Positions 35,975 to 44,069 of a stretch of DNA of 64,000 nucleotides are shown piece by piece. The notes below the pieces were generated by a model that was given only the letters and a program-made list of their open reading frames with translations, made no database searches and had not been told where the DNA came from. The stretch spans positions 1 through 64,000 of the forward strand of contig DPDG01000113.1 in NCBI GenBank assembly GCA_003526375.1, read 5' to 3'. A program made the position numbers and the translations under genes. Position 1 is the stretch's first letter. Each line of letters starts with the position of its first letter. Source of the DNA: Lentisphaeria bacterium. GTDB taxonomy: Bacteria; Verrucomicrobiota; Lentisphaeria; Victivallales; UBA1829.

Positions 35975-37108
35975 ATGGAGATTCTGCGCTTTGAGAATAT
36001 AACGAAACGATACGGGCAGAATACCGTCCTCGACAATGTGTCGCTCTCGATCAATGCAGGCGAAGTGTTCTCCCTGCTGGGGCCGAGCGGATGTGGGAAA
36101 ACCACGCTGCTCCGTATCTGCGGCGGCTTTGAACCTCCCGATTCCGGACGCGTGATTCTGGACGGGGTCGATATCACCGGGCAGCCGGCAAACCGACGGG
36201 CGGTCAGGACAGTTTTCCAGAATTACGCGCTCTTCCCTCATATGACCGTCTGGGAGAATATCGCATTCGGCTTGAAAGCCGTAGGAACCGATCCGGGGAA
36301 AATCATTGACGAGGTCCCGAAATATGTGGAGCTGGTTCAATTGAACGGATATGAAAACCGGAAACCCGCACAGCTCAGCGGCGGACAGCGCCAGCGGGTC
36401 GCAATCGCCCGCGCACTGATCACAAAACCCAAAGTCCTTCTTCTCGACGAACCGCTTGCCGCGCTTGACCTGAAACTGCGCCAGAGAATGCTGATCGAAC
36501 TCGATACGATCCATGACGACGTGGGAATCACATTCATCTTCGTCACCCATGATCAGCAGGAGGCAATGAGCATCAGCGATCATATCGCGGTTCTCCGCGG
36601 CGGGCATGTGGAGCAGATCGGTACTCCGCCGGAGCTCTATGAAGCGCCCCGGACCAGTTTTGTCGCAGCATTCATCGGCGATACCAATTTCTTTTCCGGC
36701 ATCGTGGAAGACATCGACGGCGACTACTGCAACCTGAAAATCGACGGGTTCCAGCCGATCCGGCTCTACAACGACAAAAAAGTGCAGGTCGGAGAAAACA
36801 TCCATATCAGCATCCGTCCGGAAAAGTTCATGATCTCCCTGAACAAACCGGAAAAAACCGATGCAAACACCAATCTCCTTCACGGCAAAGTCGAGGAAGT
36901 GATCTACCTCGGAGCCCACACCCGTTACTGGGTGCGCGTGCAGGACTGGCGGATTTCGGTCATCAAGCAGCATTACGGCTATACGCTGGACGAACGGCGC
37001 ATCAAATGGGATGACGATGTCTGGCTCAGGTTTGAAGCCGACAATGCATACATGCTGGACCGGTATGCACAGGACGACGAAAAGCTTCTCGCCCTGCCCG
37101 ATCTTTAA
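35975..37108 (+). CDS. potA: Spermidine/putrescine ABC transporter ATP-binding protein
   Basis: 377 residues. Walker A GPSGCGKTT, Q-loop RTVFQNYALFPHMTVWENI, signature LSGGQRQRVAIARAL, Walker B VLLLDEPLAALD and the H-loop VTHDQQEA are complete. The C-terminal 130 residues form the TOBE/regulatory domain (FIGDTNFFSGIVEDIDGD). It energises polyamine import with potB, potC and potD downstream. I chose ATG 35975, where the family begins; GGAAGGAG lies upstream at long spacing, and the frame extends to 35894 without support. Confidence 0.94.
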   Translation: MEILRFENITKRYGQNTVLDNVSLSINAGEVFSLLGPSGCGKTTLLRICGGFEPPDSGRVILDGVDITGQPANRRAVRTVFQNYALFPHMTVWENIAFGLKAVGTDPGKIIDEVPKYVELVQLNGYENRKPAQLSGGQRQRVAIARALITKPKVLLLDEPLAALDLKLRQRMLIELDTIHDDVGITFIFVTHDQQEAMSISDHIAVLRGGHVEQIGTPPELYEAPRTSFVAAFIGDTNFFSGIVEDIDGDYCNLKIDGFQPIRLYNDKKVQVGENIHISIRPEKFMISLNKPEKTDANTNLLHGKVEEVIYLGAHTRYWVRVQDWRISVIKQHYGYTLDERRIKWDDDVWLRFEADNAYMLDRYAQDDEKLLALPDL

Positions 37109-37119
37109 AGGACACGAGA

Positions 37120-37986
37120 ATGAGAAGCCGCAAATTCATGAATTTCATTCTGGGGGCGCCCTCTTTCGTATGACTTGTCGTCTTTTACGCGCTGCCTGTG
37201 CTGATCGTGTTTCTGCTGGCATTCAAACCCGTCGATTCCTATGGCGGTATCGGTTCCGGCTGGACCATGAAGACGATTCAGGACCTGGGCAATCCCAGTT
37301 ACCCCGCGATCATCTGGCGCACCCTGTGGCTCGGCGTGGTTTCCACCACGATCTGCATTGCGGTTGCAATTCCGATCAGCTACCAGCTTTCCCGCATGAG
37401 CACACGCGCCAAAAATATTTTCCTTCTCCTGATCATCGTTCCTTTCTGGACTAATTTCCTGATCCGCATCTATGCATGGAAAGTCTTTCTGCACCCGGAC
37501 GGCATTTTCAAAAAACTGCTGGTTCTGATCGGGCTGATTCCCGACTCCGCCATGCTTCTCTACAACCAGTGGGCGGTTCTTGCAGTCATGGTCTATACGT
37601 ATATCCCGTTTGCGGTTCTGCCGATCTACGCTTCCGCCGAGAAATTCGATTTTTCACTGCTCGACGCAGCAAAAGATCTGGGGGCGAGCTCCTTTTACGC
37701 ATTCCGCAGGGTGTTTCTGCCGGGCGTGGCAAAAGGGGTCTGGACGGCTGTCATGGTGGTTCTGATTCCAGCATTCGGAGCCTACCTGATCCCCGATCTG
37801 GTGGGAGGGCCGGCAAGTGAACTTGTCGGCGACAAAATTGCCCAGCGTGTCTTCATCGACCGAAACCTTCCGCACGCCAGCGCGCTGTCCGCGCTCCTGA
37901 TGCTGGCGGTCTTCCTGCCGCTGGTCTGCGTGCTGTGGCTCAGGAAAATACAGGTGAAATCCAGACTCCGGGGAAACGCGAAATGA
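37120..37986 (+). pseudogene. potB: Spermidine/putrescine permease gene with an in-frame TGA
   Basis: From ATG 37120 (AAAGGA 7 bases upstream, 11 bases after potA) the frame reads MRSRKFMNFILGAPSFV, then TGA at 37171-37173, then LVVFYALPVLIVFLLAF and an otherwise complete PotB permease of 288 codons. The stop lies in the first membrane helix where E. coli PotB has Trp (GWLVLFVFLP), so one change, TGG to TGA, explains it. The rest is intact, with the EAA-loop signature LDAAKDLGASSFYAFRRVFLPG and six expected helices. Restart at GTG 37198 would lack part of helix 1 and has no ribosome site. potC overlaps its stop by ATGA. It could be a real loss, a sequencing error, or be read through. Confidence 0.85.
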
Positions 37987-38819
37987 AGCAGTGCAACAAA
38001 CACAGCCGTTTTCCCCTGATCGTCACACTCCTGACGCTGGTATTTCTCTATACTCCGCTGATTCTTGTCGCAGTCGCCTCTTTCAACGCCAGCAAATACG
38101 GCGGGGCATGGACCCGTTTCTCCCTGATCTGGTACCGGAAGCTGTTTCAGGAGCGTTCCATCTGGGAGGCTCTGACGAATACTCTGGTCATTGCGCTGAT
38201 CTCGACCTTTTTCTCGACACTGCTCGGAACGCTCAGCGCGCTGGCGCTCCATCGCTCCAGGAGCAGGCTCAGGGGAATCTACTACGCACTGGTCCATACG
38301 CCGCTGGTCGTGCCGGACATCCTGCTGGGAATCAGTCTCCTCCTGCTGTTCGTGACGGTGCTTTCCGTCTGCGGCGAGTGGGTCAGACGGGTCTTCGGAA
38401 TTGAAATGGAACTCGGCATGACTACGATCATCATCGCCCATATCACGTTCTGCATGAGTTACGTCACAATGGTCGTCCTCGGACGGCTTCAGGAGTTCGA
38501 CTCCTCCCTTGTCGAAGCGGCGCAGGATCTCGGCGCAAGCGGTCTCTACACCTTCTTCCGCGTAACGCTGCCGATCATCTCTCCGGGAATCATCGCGGGA
38601 GCCCTTTTCGCATTCACGCTGTCGATTGATGATTTCGTCATCACATTTTTCGTAAAAGGAGCGGGAGACACGACGCTTCCGATCTATATCCAGAGCGCCA
38701 TGAGGCGCGGCACCCCCGCCGTAATCAATGCTCTGTCCGTAGTTTTTCTGATCATGACATTTGTCCTGGTCTTCATCACGCAAAAACTTCTGTCAAATAA
38801 AACGGAGAATCAAAAATGA
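37983..38819 (+). CDS. potC: Spermidine/putrescine ABC transporter permease
   Basis: 278 residues with six membrane helices. The N-terminal helix LIVTLLTLVFLYTPLILVAVASFN, the permease loop VEAAQDLGASGLYTFFRVTLPIISPGI and SIDDFVITFFVKGAGDTTLPIYI are characteristic of PotC. The ATG at 37983 overlaps the potB stop, indicating translational coupling. It pairs with PotB to form the membrane channel. Complete and normal in length. Confidence 0.93.
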   Translation: MKQCNKHSRFPLIVTLLTLVFLYTPLILVAVASFNASKYGGAWTRFSLIWYRKLFQERSIWEALTNTLVIALISTFFSTLLGTLSALALHRSRSRLRGIYYALVHTPLVVPDILLGISLLLLFVTVLSVCGEWVRRVFGIEMELGMTTIIIAHITFCMSYVTMVVLGRLQEFDSSLVEAAQDLGASGLYTFFRVTLPIISPGIIAGALFAFTLSIDDFVITFFVKGAGDTTLPIYIQSAMRRGTPAVINALSVVFLIMTFVLVFITQKLLSNKTENQK

Positions 38820-39859
38820 AACGAATCATCCTGTTCTGCACCCTTGTCCTGCTGGCTTCCGCCGCTTTCGTCCTGACCTCCTGCGGCAATCCGAAGGAGA
38901 CGCTCCACATTTACAACTGGGGCGACTATATTTCCGACGATGTGATCCGCAAGTTCGAAAAGGAATTCAACTGCAAAGTCAAGGTGGACGTCTTCGATTC
39001 CAACGAGGCGATGTACGCCAAGCTGAAAGCGGGCGCGGGCGGATACGATATCATCGTGCCGTCCTCCTATATGGCGAAACTCATGTACGAGCAGGGAATG
39101 CTGCGCGATCTTGATTCCGCCCTGCTCCCGAACGTCACGAAATATTTCGACCGGTCTTACAGCCCTCTTTCTCTCGACGGAGAACTGAAATATTCAGTCC
39201 CCTACTTCGTCAGTTTCACGGGGATCGGCTATGACACCACCAGGATCAAGGACTTCCAACCGACATGGCGCATGTTCGAGCGCCCGGAGATCAAAAAGCG
39301 TTCTTCTCTCCTGAACGATCAGCGTGAAGTCATGGGCTGCGCACTCCGCACACTCGGTTATGACGTCAATTCGACGGATCAGAAGCAGATCGACGAAGCC
39401 GTTGCGCTGATCCAGAAATGGAAACAGAATATCGCAAAGTTCGAGGTGGACGATGCGAAGCGCGCCCTCGCCTCCGGTGAGTTCTTCCTGATCCAGACTT
39501 ACAGCGGCGACATGCTCCAGGTCTCCATGGAGAAACCGAACGTCGCATTCGTCATTCCCGAAGAAGGCTCCACGGTCACATTCGACAACTTCACGGTAGT
39601 CAGGAACAGCCGGAATTCCAAACTCGCGCATGAGTTCATCAATTTCATGTACCGCCCTGAAATCGCAGCGGAAAACATGAATGAGATCATGTATGTCACC
39701 CCCCATACGGAAGCTGTGAAACTGGTGGATGAAAAGCTCCGGCGGAATCCGGCGTTTGCGATCCCGGAATCCGTCCGCTCCAGATGCGTCCCGCTGCGCG
39801 ACCTCGGAGAAGACAATGCAAAATATATCCGGGCATGGGACAAAATCCGTGAAGAATGA
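38816..39859 (+). CDS. potD: Spermidine/putrescine-binding lipoprotein
   Basis: 347 residues. A lipoprotein signal (LLASAAFVLTSC, lipidated Cys22) leads to a type-D substrate-binding fold: LHIYNWGDYISDDVIRKFEKEF, GGYDIIVPSSYMAKLM, YSVPYFVSFTGIGYD and FVIPEEGSTVTFDNFTV. It captures polyamine outside the inner membrane and delivers it to the permease. The ATG overlaps the potC stop (ATGA). No terminator was recognised between potD and the leu leader region. Confidence 0.94.
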   Translation: MKRIILFCTLVLLASAAFVLTSCGNPKETLHIYNWGDYISDDVIRKFEKEFNCKVKVDVFDSNEAMYAKLKAGAGGYDIIVPSSYMAKLMYEQGMLRDLDSALLPNVTKYFDRSYSPLSLDGELKYSVPYFVSFTGIGYDTTRIKDFQPTWRMFERPEIKKRSSLLNDQREVMGCALRTLGYDVNSTDQKQIDEAVALIQKWKQNIAKFEVDDAKRALASGEFFLIQTYSGDMLQVSMEKPNVAFVIPEEGSTVTFDNFTVVRNSRNSKLAHEFINFMYRPEIAAENMNEIMYVTPHTEAVKLVDEKLRRNPAFAIPESVRSRCVPLRDLGEDNAKYIRAWDKIREE

Positions 39860-39888
39860 AATAAAATCCTTTTTTCCGCATCGGCAGC

Positions 39889-39917
39889 TTGCTTTTCTTT
39901 CCGGGAGAGGATATTTT
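39889..39917 (+). promoter_or_regulatory. Promoter of the leu leader
   Basis: TTGCTT (39889-39894) and TATTTT (39912-39917) with a 17-base spacer; the expected start, near 39924, falls just before the leader peptide's ribosome site AGGAAA. Confidence 0.55.
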
Positions 39918-39946
39918 AATATTGTATCAACCACAGGAAAGCAAAT

Positions 39947-40054
39947 ATGAAACACCGGAGCGGAAAAAAACAGATTTTCAACGGTCCCGATCGGACCGTG
40001 CGCTCTCTCCTGCTTTCCACTCTGCTTCGACTTACCAACGCCGTTCCGGCTTGA
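39947..40054 (+). CDS. Putative leucine leader peptide (attenuator)
   Basis: A 35-codon frame starts at ATG 39947 behind a good AGGAAA ribosome site and ends at TGA 40052. Codons 21-29 read LLLSTLLRL: six leucines in nine codons, using CTC, CTG and CTT. A hairpin with a following T run overlaps these codons and the stop. The next gene is leuA. This is the design of amino-acid leader peptides, where ribosomes stalled at Leu codons prevent the terminator from forming. A 7-bp perfect stem (39981-39999) lies within the early codons. The peptide's sequence itself is not similar to E. coli LeuL, which is expected of this class. Confidence 0.7.
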   Translation: MKHRSGKKQIFNGPDRTVRSLLLSTLLRLTNAVPA

Positions 40055-40079
40055 GTAAGGGTCGAGCGTATTCTTTTTT
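40025..40079 (+). terminator. Attenuator terminator upstream of leuA
   Basis: The left arm CTTCGACTTAC (40025-40035) pairs with GTAAGGGTCGAG (40055-40066) apart from small bulges, with an inner GCCG/CGGC stem (40040-40050); TTCTTTTTT follows at 40071-40079. The left arm includes the last Leu codons of the leader peptide. Further short stems (ACTGAG/CTCAGT, about 40115-40130) lie between it and leuA and could hold alternative pairings. Confidence 0.68.
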
Positions 40080-40224
40080 ACACGCGTTGAATCATCCCGT
40101 CAAGCCGGTTCGGCACTGAGACTCCTCAGTATCGCCGCGCCGATCCGGCAGCTTCCGCTTTGCTCCTGAAGAGTCTCCATTTCCTTGTCTTCCGAACTCA
40201 AAAATATAACCAATGGAGATCAAA

Positions 40225-41907
40225 ATGAAAGAATCACCGAAGTACAGACAGCCGCAGAAAATCGAAATCGAAAACAGGCAATGGCCGACACGCATGATTG
40301 AGAAAGCGCCACTCTGGGTGCCGGTCGATCTGCGCGACGGCAATCAGGCATTCGCAAAACCGATGAATGTCGAAAAGAAGATCCGGTACTTCAAAATGCT
40401 GACCGCAATCGGCTACAAAGAAATCGAAGCCGGTTATCCGGCGGCGTCAAACGAAGAATTTGAATTCGTCCGCCGCCTGATCGAAGAAGAACTGATTCCC
40501 GACGATGTCCGGATTGTAGTCTTTACCGCCGCCCGCAAAGACCTGATCGACCGTACTGTAGAGTCCATCCGCGGCATAAAACAGGCTGTGGTTCATTGCT
40601 ATGCCGCCACCAGCGACCTGCACCGGGAATTCGTCTTTCATAAGAGTCCCGACGAACTCAAGAAGATGGCAACGGACGGCACGCGCATGGTAGTCGAAGC
40701 GTTGAAAGACGCCGGTCTGTATGAACGCTGCGCCTACGAGTTCTCCCCCGAGGAGTTCAGCGACAGCCGCCTCGACTACATCGTTGAACTGGCGGAAGAG
40801 GTCCGTGAAGCCTGGGGCAGACCGGGCAAGGGAAACTTCATCCTGAATCTGCCGGCGACAGTCGAACGCCGCCCGCCGAATCAGTATGCGGATATGATCG
40901 AGCTGTTTACACGGAACTATTCAGGCATGGGGGATACAACGCTGAGCATTCATACGCATAATGATCAAGGTTGTGCGATCGCCGCTGCGGAGATGGCGGT
41001 TCTGGCGGGCGCGGAACGGGTCGAAGGCACTCTCTGCGGACACGGGGAGCGGACAGGCAATATGGATCTCGTCACGTCTGCGCTGAACCTGATGTCGCGC
41101 GGCATTGAAACGGGCCTGGATTTCTCGAATCTGCCGGAGATCGTCAGATTCGTGGAGGATGTGTCGGAAATCAAGCTCTATCCGCGTCATCCTTACGCGG
41201 GGGAACTGGTCTTCACCGCCTTTTCCGGCACACATCAGGATGCAATCCGCAAAGGCATGGCGCAGAGGAAAGAAATATCAGAATACTTCGGGCAAGGATG
41301 GAAAGTCCCGTATCTGCACATTGACCCGGCGGACCTCGGACGCGGGTATGAAGGACTGATCCGCATCAACAGCCAGTCCGGCAAGGGCGGCGTCGCCTAT
41401 GTATTGGAAAATGTCTACGGCATTCAGGTGCCGCGGGAGATGCAGAAAGAGGTCGCGCAGGCGGTACAGAAAGAGGCGGAAGCATCCGGAGGGGAGCTGA
41501 GCGCGGAAAAAATCCATGCGATCTTCCACACCGTTTTCACGGAGGCAGGAGGCAATACGGAACTCAGGGATGTGAAAATCCGCCGTCCGGCGCCGGAAGA
41601 CCATTCCGGAACAGCGGTGACTCTGAAAGTCCGGATCGCCGACAGGGAATACAGCCTCAACGGAACCGGCGGAGGACCGATCGAAGGAGCTGTCGCGGCG
41701 TTCGCGCAATGTCCGGCGATTCCGCCGATGCAGATCGAATCCTATACGGAACATGCGCTCGGGCGCGGCAGTGACGCACAAGCCATCGCCTTTATCGGGA
41801 TTCGTTTCAATGGCAGTGAAGCGATTGTCCACGGCGTCGGCATCGACCGCAGTATCAATATTGCGGCAATCCGCGCCATTGTCAATGCCTTAAACCGGAA
41901 AGGTTAA
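40225..41907 (+). CDS. leuA: 2-isopropylmalate synthase
   Basis: 560 residues, the long (type 2) form. The HMGL-like TIM barrel shows VPVDLRDGNQAF with catalytic and metal residues, GYPAASNEEFEFVR, and the metal-binding HTHNDQGCAIAAAE, then LCGHGERTGNMDL. The last 130 residues form the LeuA regulatory domain that binds leucine (VKIRRPAPEDHSGTAVTLKV; YSLNGTGGGPIEGAV). It joins acetyl-CoA and 2-oxoisovalerate in the first step of leucine synthesis. ATG 40225 has GGAG 6 bases upstream. Expression is probably controlled both by leucine feedback and by the leader at 39947-40079. No other leu gene is nearby. Confidence 0.94.
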   Translation: MKESPKYRQPQKIEIENRQWPTRMIEKAPLWVPVDLRDGNQAFAKPMNVEKKIRYFKMLTAIGYKEIEAGYPAASNEEFEFVRRLIEEELIPDDVRIVVFTAARKDLIDRTVESIRGIKQAVVHCYAATSDLHREFVFHKSPDELKKMATDGTRMVVEALKDAGLYERCAYEFSPEEFSDSRLDYIVELAEEVREAWGRPGKGNFILNLPATVERRPPNQYADMIELFTRNYSGMGDTTLSIHTHNDQGCAIAAAEMAVLAGAERVEGTLCGHGERTGNMDLVTSALNLMSRGIETGLDFSNLPEIVRFVEDVSEIKLYPRHPYAGELVFTAFSGTHQDAIRKGMAQRKEISEYFGQGWKVPYLHIDPADLGRGYEGLIRINSQSGKGGVAYVLENVYGIQVPREMQKEVAQAVQKEAEASGGELSAEKIHAIFHTVFTEAGGNTELRDVKIRRPAPEDHSGTAVTLKVRIADREYSLNGTGGGPIEGAVAAFAQCPAIPPMQIESYTEHALGRGSDAQAIAFIGIRFNGSEAIVHGVGIDRSINIAAIRAIVNALNRKG

Positions 41908-41915
41908 GGGGAAAA

Positions 41916-41973
41916 GGCAGGCTGGGGCAGAAGAAGCAGAGTTCAATCCTTTTTCCATGCCCCCTTGCCTGCC
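41916..41973 (+). terminator. Terminator-like hairpin after leuA
   Basis: GGCAGGC (41916-41922) pairs with GCCTGCC (41967-41973) and GGGGCA (41924-41929) with TGCCCC (41958-41963). The stem is strong but the loop is long and only TTTC follows, so efficiency is uncertain. Confidence 0.5.
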
Positions 41974-42046
41974 CCGTTTCGCAACTCCGTCACATCCGCA
42001 CACTTTCATTTTTCATAAATTATTGACTTCGTTTTATGTTTCGCTC

Positions 42047-42074
42047 TTGACAAAATATTTTTTCTACTTATAAT
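42047..42074 (+). promoter_or_regulatory. Consensus sigma-70 promoter
   Basis: TTGACA (42047-42052) and TATAAT (42069-42074), both perfect, with a 16-base AT-rich spacer, 60 bases before the membrane-protein gene's ATG. Confidence 0.75.
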
Positions 42075-42135
42075 AATAAAGGAAAGCTATGATGCTTAAA
42101 AACATTAAATAAAGCTCAGAAGGAAAAACGGTAAA

Positions 42136-44004
42136 ATGCAGATTTTTCTTTTCAGGAAACCACTTATTCCAGCTCTCGTGATCATCACAGTTACAATAAT
42201 GACACAGTTATTGACATGGGGAAAAATCCAGAATATTCTCTGTTTCTGTTTTATCTTTGCCATTCCGGTCCTCATGGCATTTATCGGCTTTAGAACGGAA
42301 AAGCAAAAATCCTCCAAACGGAAATTCTATTTTTCTCTGTCCGGCGGTATCTGCATCGCAATGCTGAGCGGCGTAATCTGTGCCCTCTTTCTTCTTGATG
42401 AAAATCCGCCAACTTATACCTTGAACCTTCAATTGATTGAAGCGACAGCATCCACACCCATCTCCTTTCCTTTCTTCGGAGGCTTCGCCTGTTTTACGGC
42501 ATTTGTCTATCTCTGTTTCTTTTACGGCAGGATAAGCCGCAAAAATACCGGAAGCGCACTTCTTCTCTCTTTTTCATATCTGATATTCATTCCTTTGTGC
42601 CTTAGTTTCTTCACCGTTGGCTTCCTCACATTTTTCTTCTCTGGAGAATCCCTGTACAATGCGGTCTTCGTTCCATTCTATCAGCCCTGCTGGATTTTCA
42701 TCTTTGCTTTTTCCGTGATCCTGATCCGTATAATTTTCGCAGACAGTCAAGCGGAACTGACGTGGAAGCGGAATACCCTTGAACTGTTAATCCTCGCCGC
42801 CGTTTCCGCAGTTCTATGGGGAACAGCACACATTTACAGTGTTTATCTGAAGTATGCCACACTGACAGAAGTCGAACGGCAGGGAATTCTCTGGAATCCT
42901 GAAGAATACTTTGCTTTCATGAAAGGGCAGAAGAACGGTGCGGAAGTCATCCGCAATCTGGAAAAACAAAAGGAAAAGATTGATGGGGGAAAAACATCCA
43001 ATCTGCCGCATGAGAGTATCAGGAACTGGCTGGCAGGAAACAACAGGAAGCCGGAACAATTGGTGACGGAACAGGAAAAAGCCGAAGAAATCGCAAAACT
43101 CCAGACTCCTGAATATGAAAAATTCTTTCAGACTCTTAAAAGCCTAGAACAGTATGACAATTACCAGTTCATCCATTCTTTCGGATGGGATACGGAATTG
43201 CCCCATTTGAATTCAATACGCAGCTTCATGCGCAGAATCACAGGACGTGCCGCCGTCGCACATTATCAGAAACAGTCAGAAAAGGTTATCCCTTATCTTA
43301 AAGACGGGCTTCCCCTTGAAAAGTCCCTGCGACAGGAACCCTGTCTGATCTCGGAACTGGTCCGTATTGGAATAGTGAGCATACTAGTTAATGCGGTTGT
43401 CAAGCTCGGCCCTGACAGCCGGGAATATCTGCCGGACTACCGCATGTTCCTTTCATGGATGCAGTCGCTGACTTTCACACACCTTGAGGATTCCGTTCTG
43501 ATGAGTGCATACCAGCTTTCCAGAAATATCAGCTTCAATGACCCCATCGGCACAACAGATTCAGATACAGTCATCCGCAGTCTGCCGAAGTGGATCATGC
43601 AGCCTCTTGAAATCAAGGGAATGGTCAACCACATCCAGGCTTCCATGAGTCTGAGGAAAGAGTGCATGGAATTGATCGGCAAGCCACAGATACCAATGCC
43701 CCGCCCCGTTGCAATGAAACATCTGGGGCTGGAAAAATCATATCACGACATTATGCTGAAATTCAGGAGTGCCAAAGATGCCAATGAAACGGCTCTGGCG
43801 CTGAAAATCTACCGCGTGGAACACGGCAGCTATCCGAAAACGACACGGGAACTTGTTCCGGAAATTCTAAAGAATCTTCCACTGGATCCGCTCACCGGAC
43901 AGCCTTATGTCTACCGCCGTCTCAATCATCATACATTCGAGCTGGAATACTATTCCCGCAAAAACTCGAAACCGGTGATATTTTCCTCCATTCCGTCTTA
44001 TTAA
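42136..44004 (+). CDS. Membrane protein with pseudopilin-tail-like C-terminus, unknown
   Basis: 622 residues. Seven or so hydrophobic segments occupy residues 8-245. The remainder is soluble and helical, probably extracytoplasmic. Near the C-terminus NETALALKIYRVEHGSYPKTTRELVPEILKNLPLDPLTGQPYVYRR resembles in layout the A-L-A-YR...G-YP...LP-DP-TG-P motif found in many planctomycete and Lentisphaerota membrane proteins and pseudopilins (the motif spans about residues 555-600). Function unknown. It is read from a near-perfect promoter and ends at a two-way terminator. Confidence 0.75.
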   Translation: MQIFLFRKPLIPALVIITVTIMTQLLTWGKIQNILCFCFIFAIPVLMAFIGFRTEKQKSSKRKFYFSLSGGICIAMLSGVICALFLLDENPPTYTLNLQLIEATASTPISFPFFGGFACFTAFVYLCFFYGRISRKNTGSALLLSFSYLIFIPLCLSFFTVGFLTFFFSGESLYNAVFVPFYQPCWIFIFAFSVILIRIIFADSQAELTWKRNTLELLILAAVSAVLWGTAHIYSVYLKYATLTEVERQGILWNPEEYFAFMKGQKNGAEVIRNLEKQKEKIDGGKTSNLPHESIRNWLAGNNRKPEQLVTEQEKAEEIAKLQTPEYEKFFQTLKSLEQYDNYQFIHSFGWDTELPHLNSIRSFMRRITGRAAVAHYQKQSEKVIPYLKDGLPLEKSLRQEPCLISELVRIGIVSILVNAVVKLGPDSREYLPDYRMFLSWMQSLTFTHLEDSVLMSAYQLSRNISFNDPIGTTDSDTVIRSLPKWIMQPLEIKGMVNHIQASMSLRKECMELIGKPQIPMPRPVAMKHLGLEKSYHDIMLKFRSAKDANETALALKIYRVEHGSYPKTTRELVPEILKNLPLDPLTGQPYVYRRLNHHTFELEYYSRKNSKPVIFSSIPSY

Positions 44005-44006
44005 AA

Positions 44007-44051
44007 AAACGGGTATACCGTCTCCTCTCTCAAAAGGCGGCACACCCGTTT
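44007..44051. terminator. Terminator between convergent genes
   Basis: AAACGGGT (44007-44014) pairs with ACCCGTTT (44044-44051), with an inner CCG/CGG pair; A-rich sequence on one side and TTTCATT on the other make it usable in both directions. Confidence 0.6.
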
Positions 44052-44069
44052 CATTGCAATTCAGGAAAG

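Noticed and set aside
37171..37173. UGA read as tryptophan or selenocysteine in potB
   Set aside because: TGA serves as the normal stop of several neighbours, including potB and potC themselves; the codon is in a membrane helix with no redox context and no selenocysteine-type hairpin was noticed.
39860..40224. T-box or riboswitch in front of leuA
   Set aside because: No T-box consensus was seen; the Leu-codon run inside a translated frame and the overlapping terminator are explained better by a leader peptide.
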